5,891 nucleotides of DNA. It comes from JACRBK01 sp964427955 (lineage in GTDB: Bacteria > Chloroflexota > Anaerolineae > Aggregatilineales > Aggregatilineaceae). The stretch spans positions 1 to 5,891 of the forward strand of contig CAYRWY010000377.1 of the NCBI GenBank assembly GCA_964427955.1, in the 5' to 3' direction. A model generated the notes under the pieces. The model did no database searches and had not been told where the DNA came from. It saw nothing but the letters and a program-made list of their open reading frames with translations. The position numbers and the translations under genes are program-made. How positions within the stretch are numbered: the stretch's first letter is position 1; every line of letters starts with the position of its first letter. This document shows, in pieces, positions 5,802 through 5,891 of this stretch.

Positions 5802-5891
5802 TAGGTCTGCTCCGTTATCTGTTCGTCGTCCAACACGACTACCGCGACTCGGCCCAGGCCATGCGCGCGCGGGTGGTGCTGCCCCTGGTAG
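5798..5891 (+). CDS. Start of an operon gene, unknown product (cut by window edge)
   Basis: Only 31 codons are visible. The protein begins MIGLLRYLFVVQHDYRD and continues with a basic stretch (MRARVV) into a hydrophobic run (VLPLV) as the window ends. A short amphipathic start, a basic patch and then hydrophobic residues is how many membrane-bound sensor kinases and GAF/PAS proteins of Chloroflexota begin, but that is inference and the fragment is too short to name. The ATG at 5798 overlaps the preceding stop by four bases (ATGA) and has AAGGAG ten bases upstream, so coupled translation with the GAF gene is very likely. It is the most plausible place for the operon's missing kinase. Confidence 0.7.
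   Translation, partial: MIGLLRYLFVVQHDYRDSAQAMRARVVLPLV

Overview
The window holds eight protein-coding genes, two of them cut by the window edges. The DNA is GC-rich and densely packed. Several traits suggest a chain-forming or environmental Chloroflexota bacterium of the Anaerolineae type: a eukaryotic-like Ser/Thr kinase with an N-terminus typical of that group, lipobox proteins with Pro/Thr linkers (PTPTP, GTPTLPP), a lipid-anchored WD40 propeller, and serial GAF-domain proteins joined to a single-domain response regulator. This assignment is inferred from protein style only; there is no rRNA or other marker gene. I see no tRNA, rRNA, CRISPR array, insertion sequence or phage gene.

Left half (1-2516): a Ser/Thr protein kinase on the minus strand runs off the left edge exactly at its catalytic HRD motif. 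Diverging from it is a plus-strand lipoprotein of unknown function (430-1251). That gene converges, with only 8 bp between stop codons, on a minus-strand lipoprotein carrying about eight WD40 repeats (1260-2516). This half looks like cell-surface and phosphosignalling machinery.

Middle (2517-3480): a 92-bp divergent spacer separates the WD40 gene from a PadR-family regulator (2609-3400). It contains a perfect TATAAT box and two palindromes that are good operator candidates. The PadR protein has the usual winged helix and C-terminal helical domain, plus an unusual tail of about 90 residues that is rich in Pro and acidic residues. An 80-bp spacer follows, with a perfect 8-bp inverted repeat and a strong ribosome binding site set among G and T homopolymers.

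Right half (3481-5891): a tight plus-strand operon of a CheY/DivK-like receiver protein, two GAF-domain proteins with no kinase domain, and the start of a fourth gene. Gaps are 15 bp, 5 bp and then a 4-bp ATGA overlap. The two GAF proteins end in related segments that align without gaps over 46 residues and look like only the first part of a GAF domain. I infer a multi-subunit sensory system whose kinase, if there is one, lies to the right of the window. The operon architecture and the PadR tail are the most interesting points. Nothing here proves a new system.
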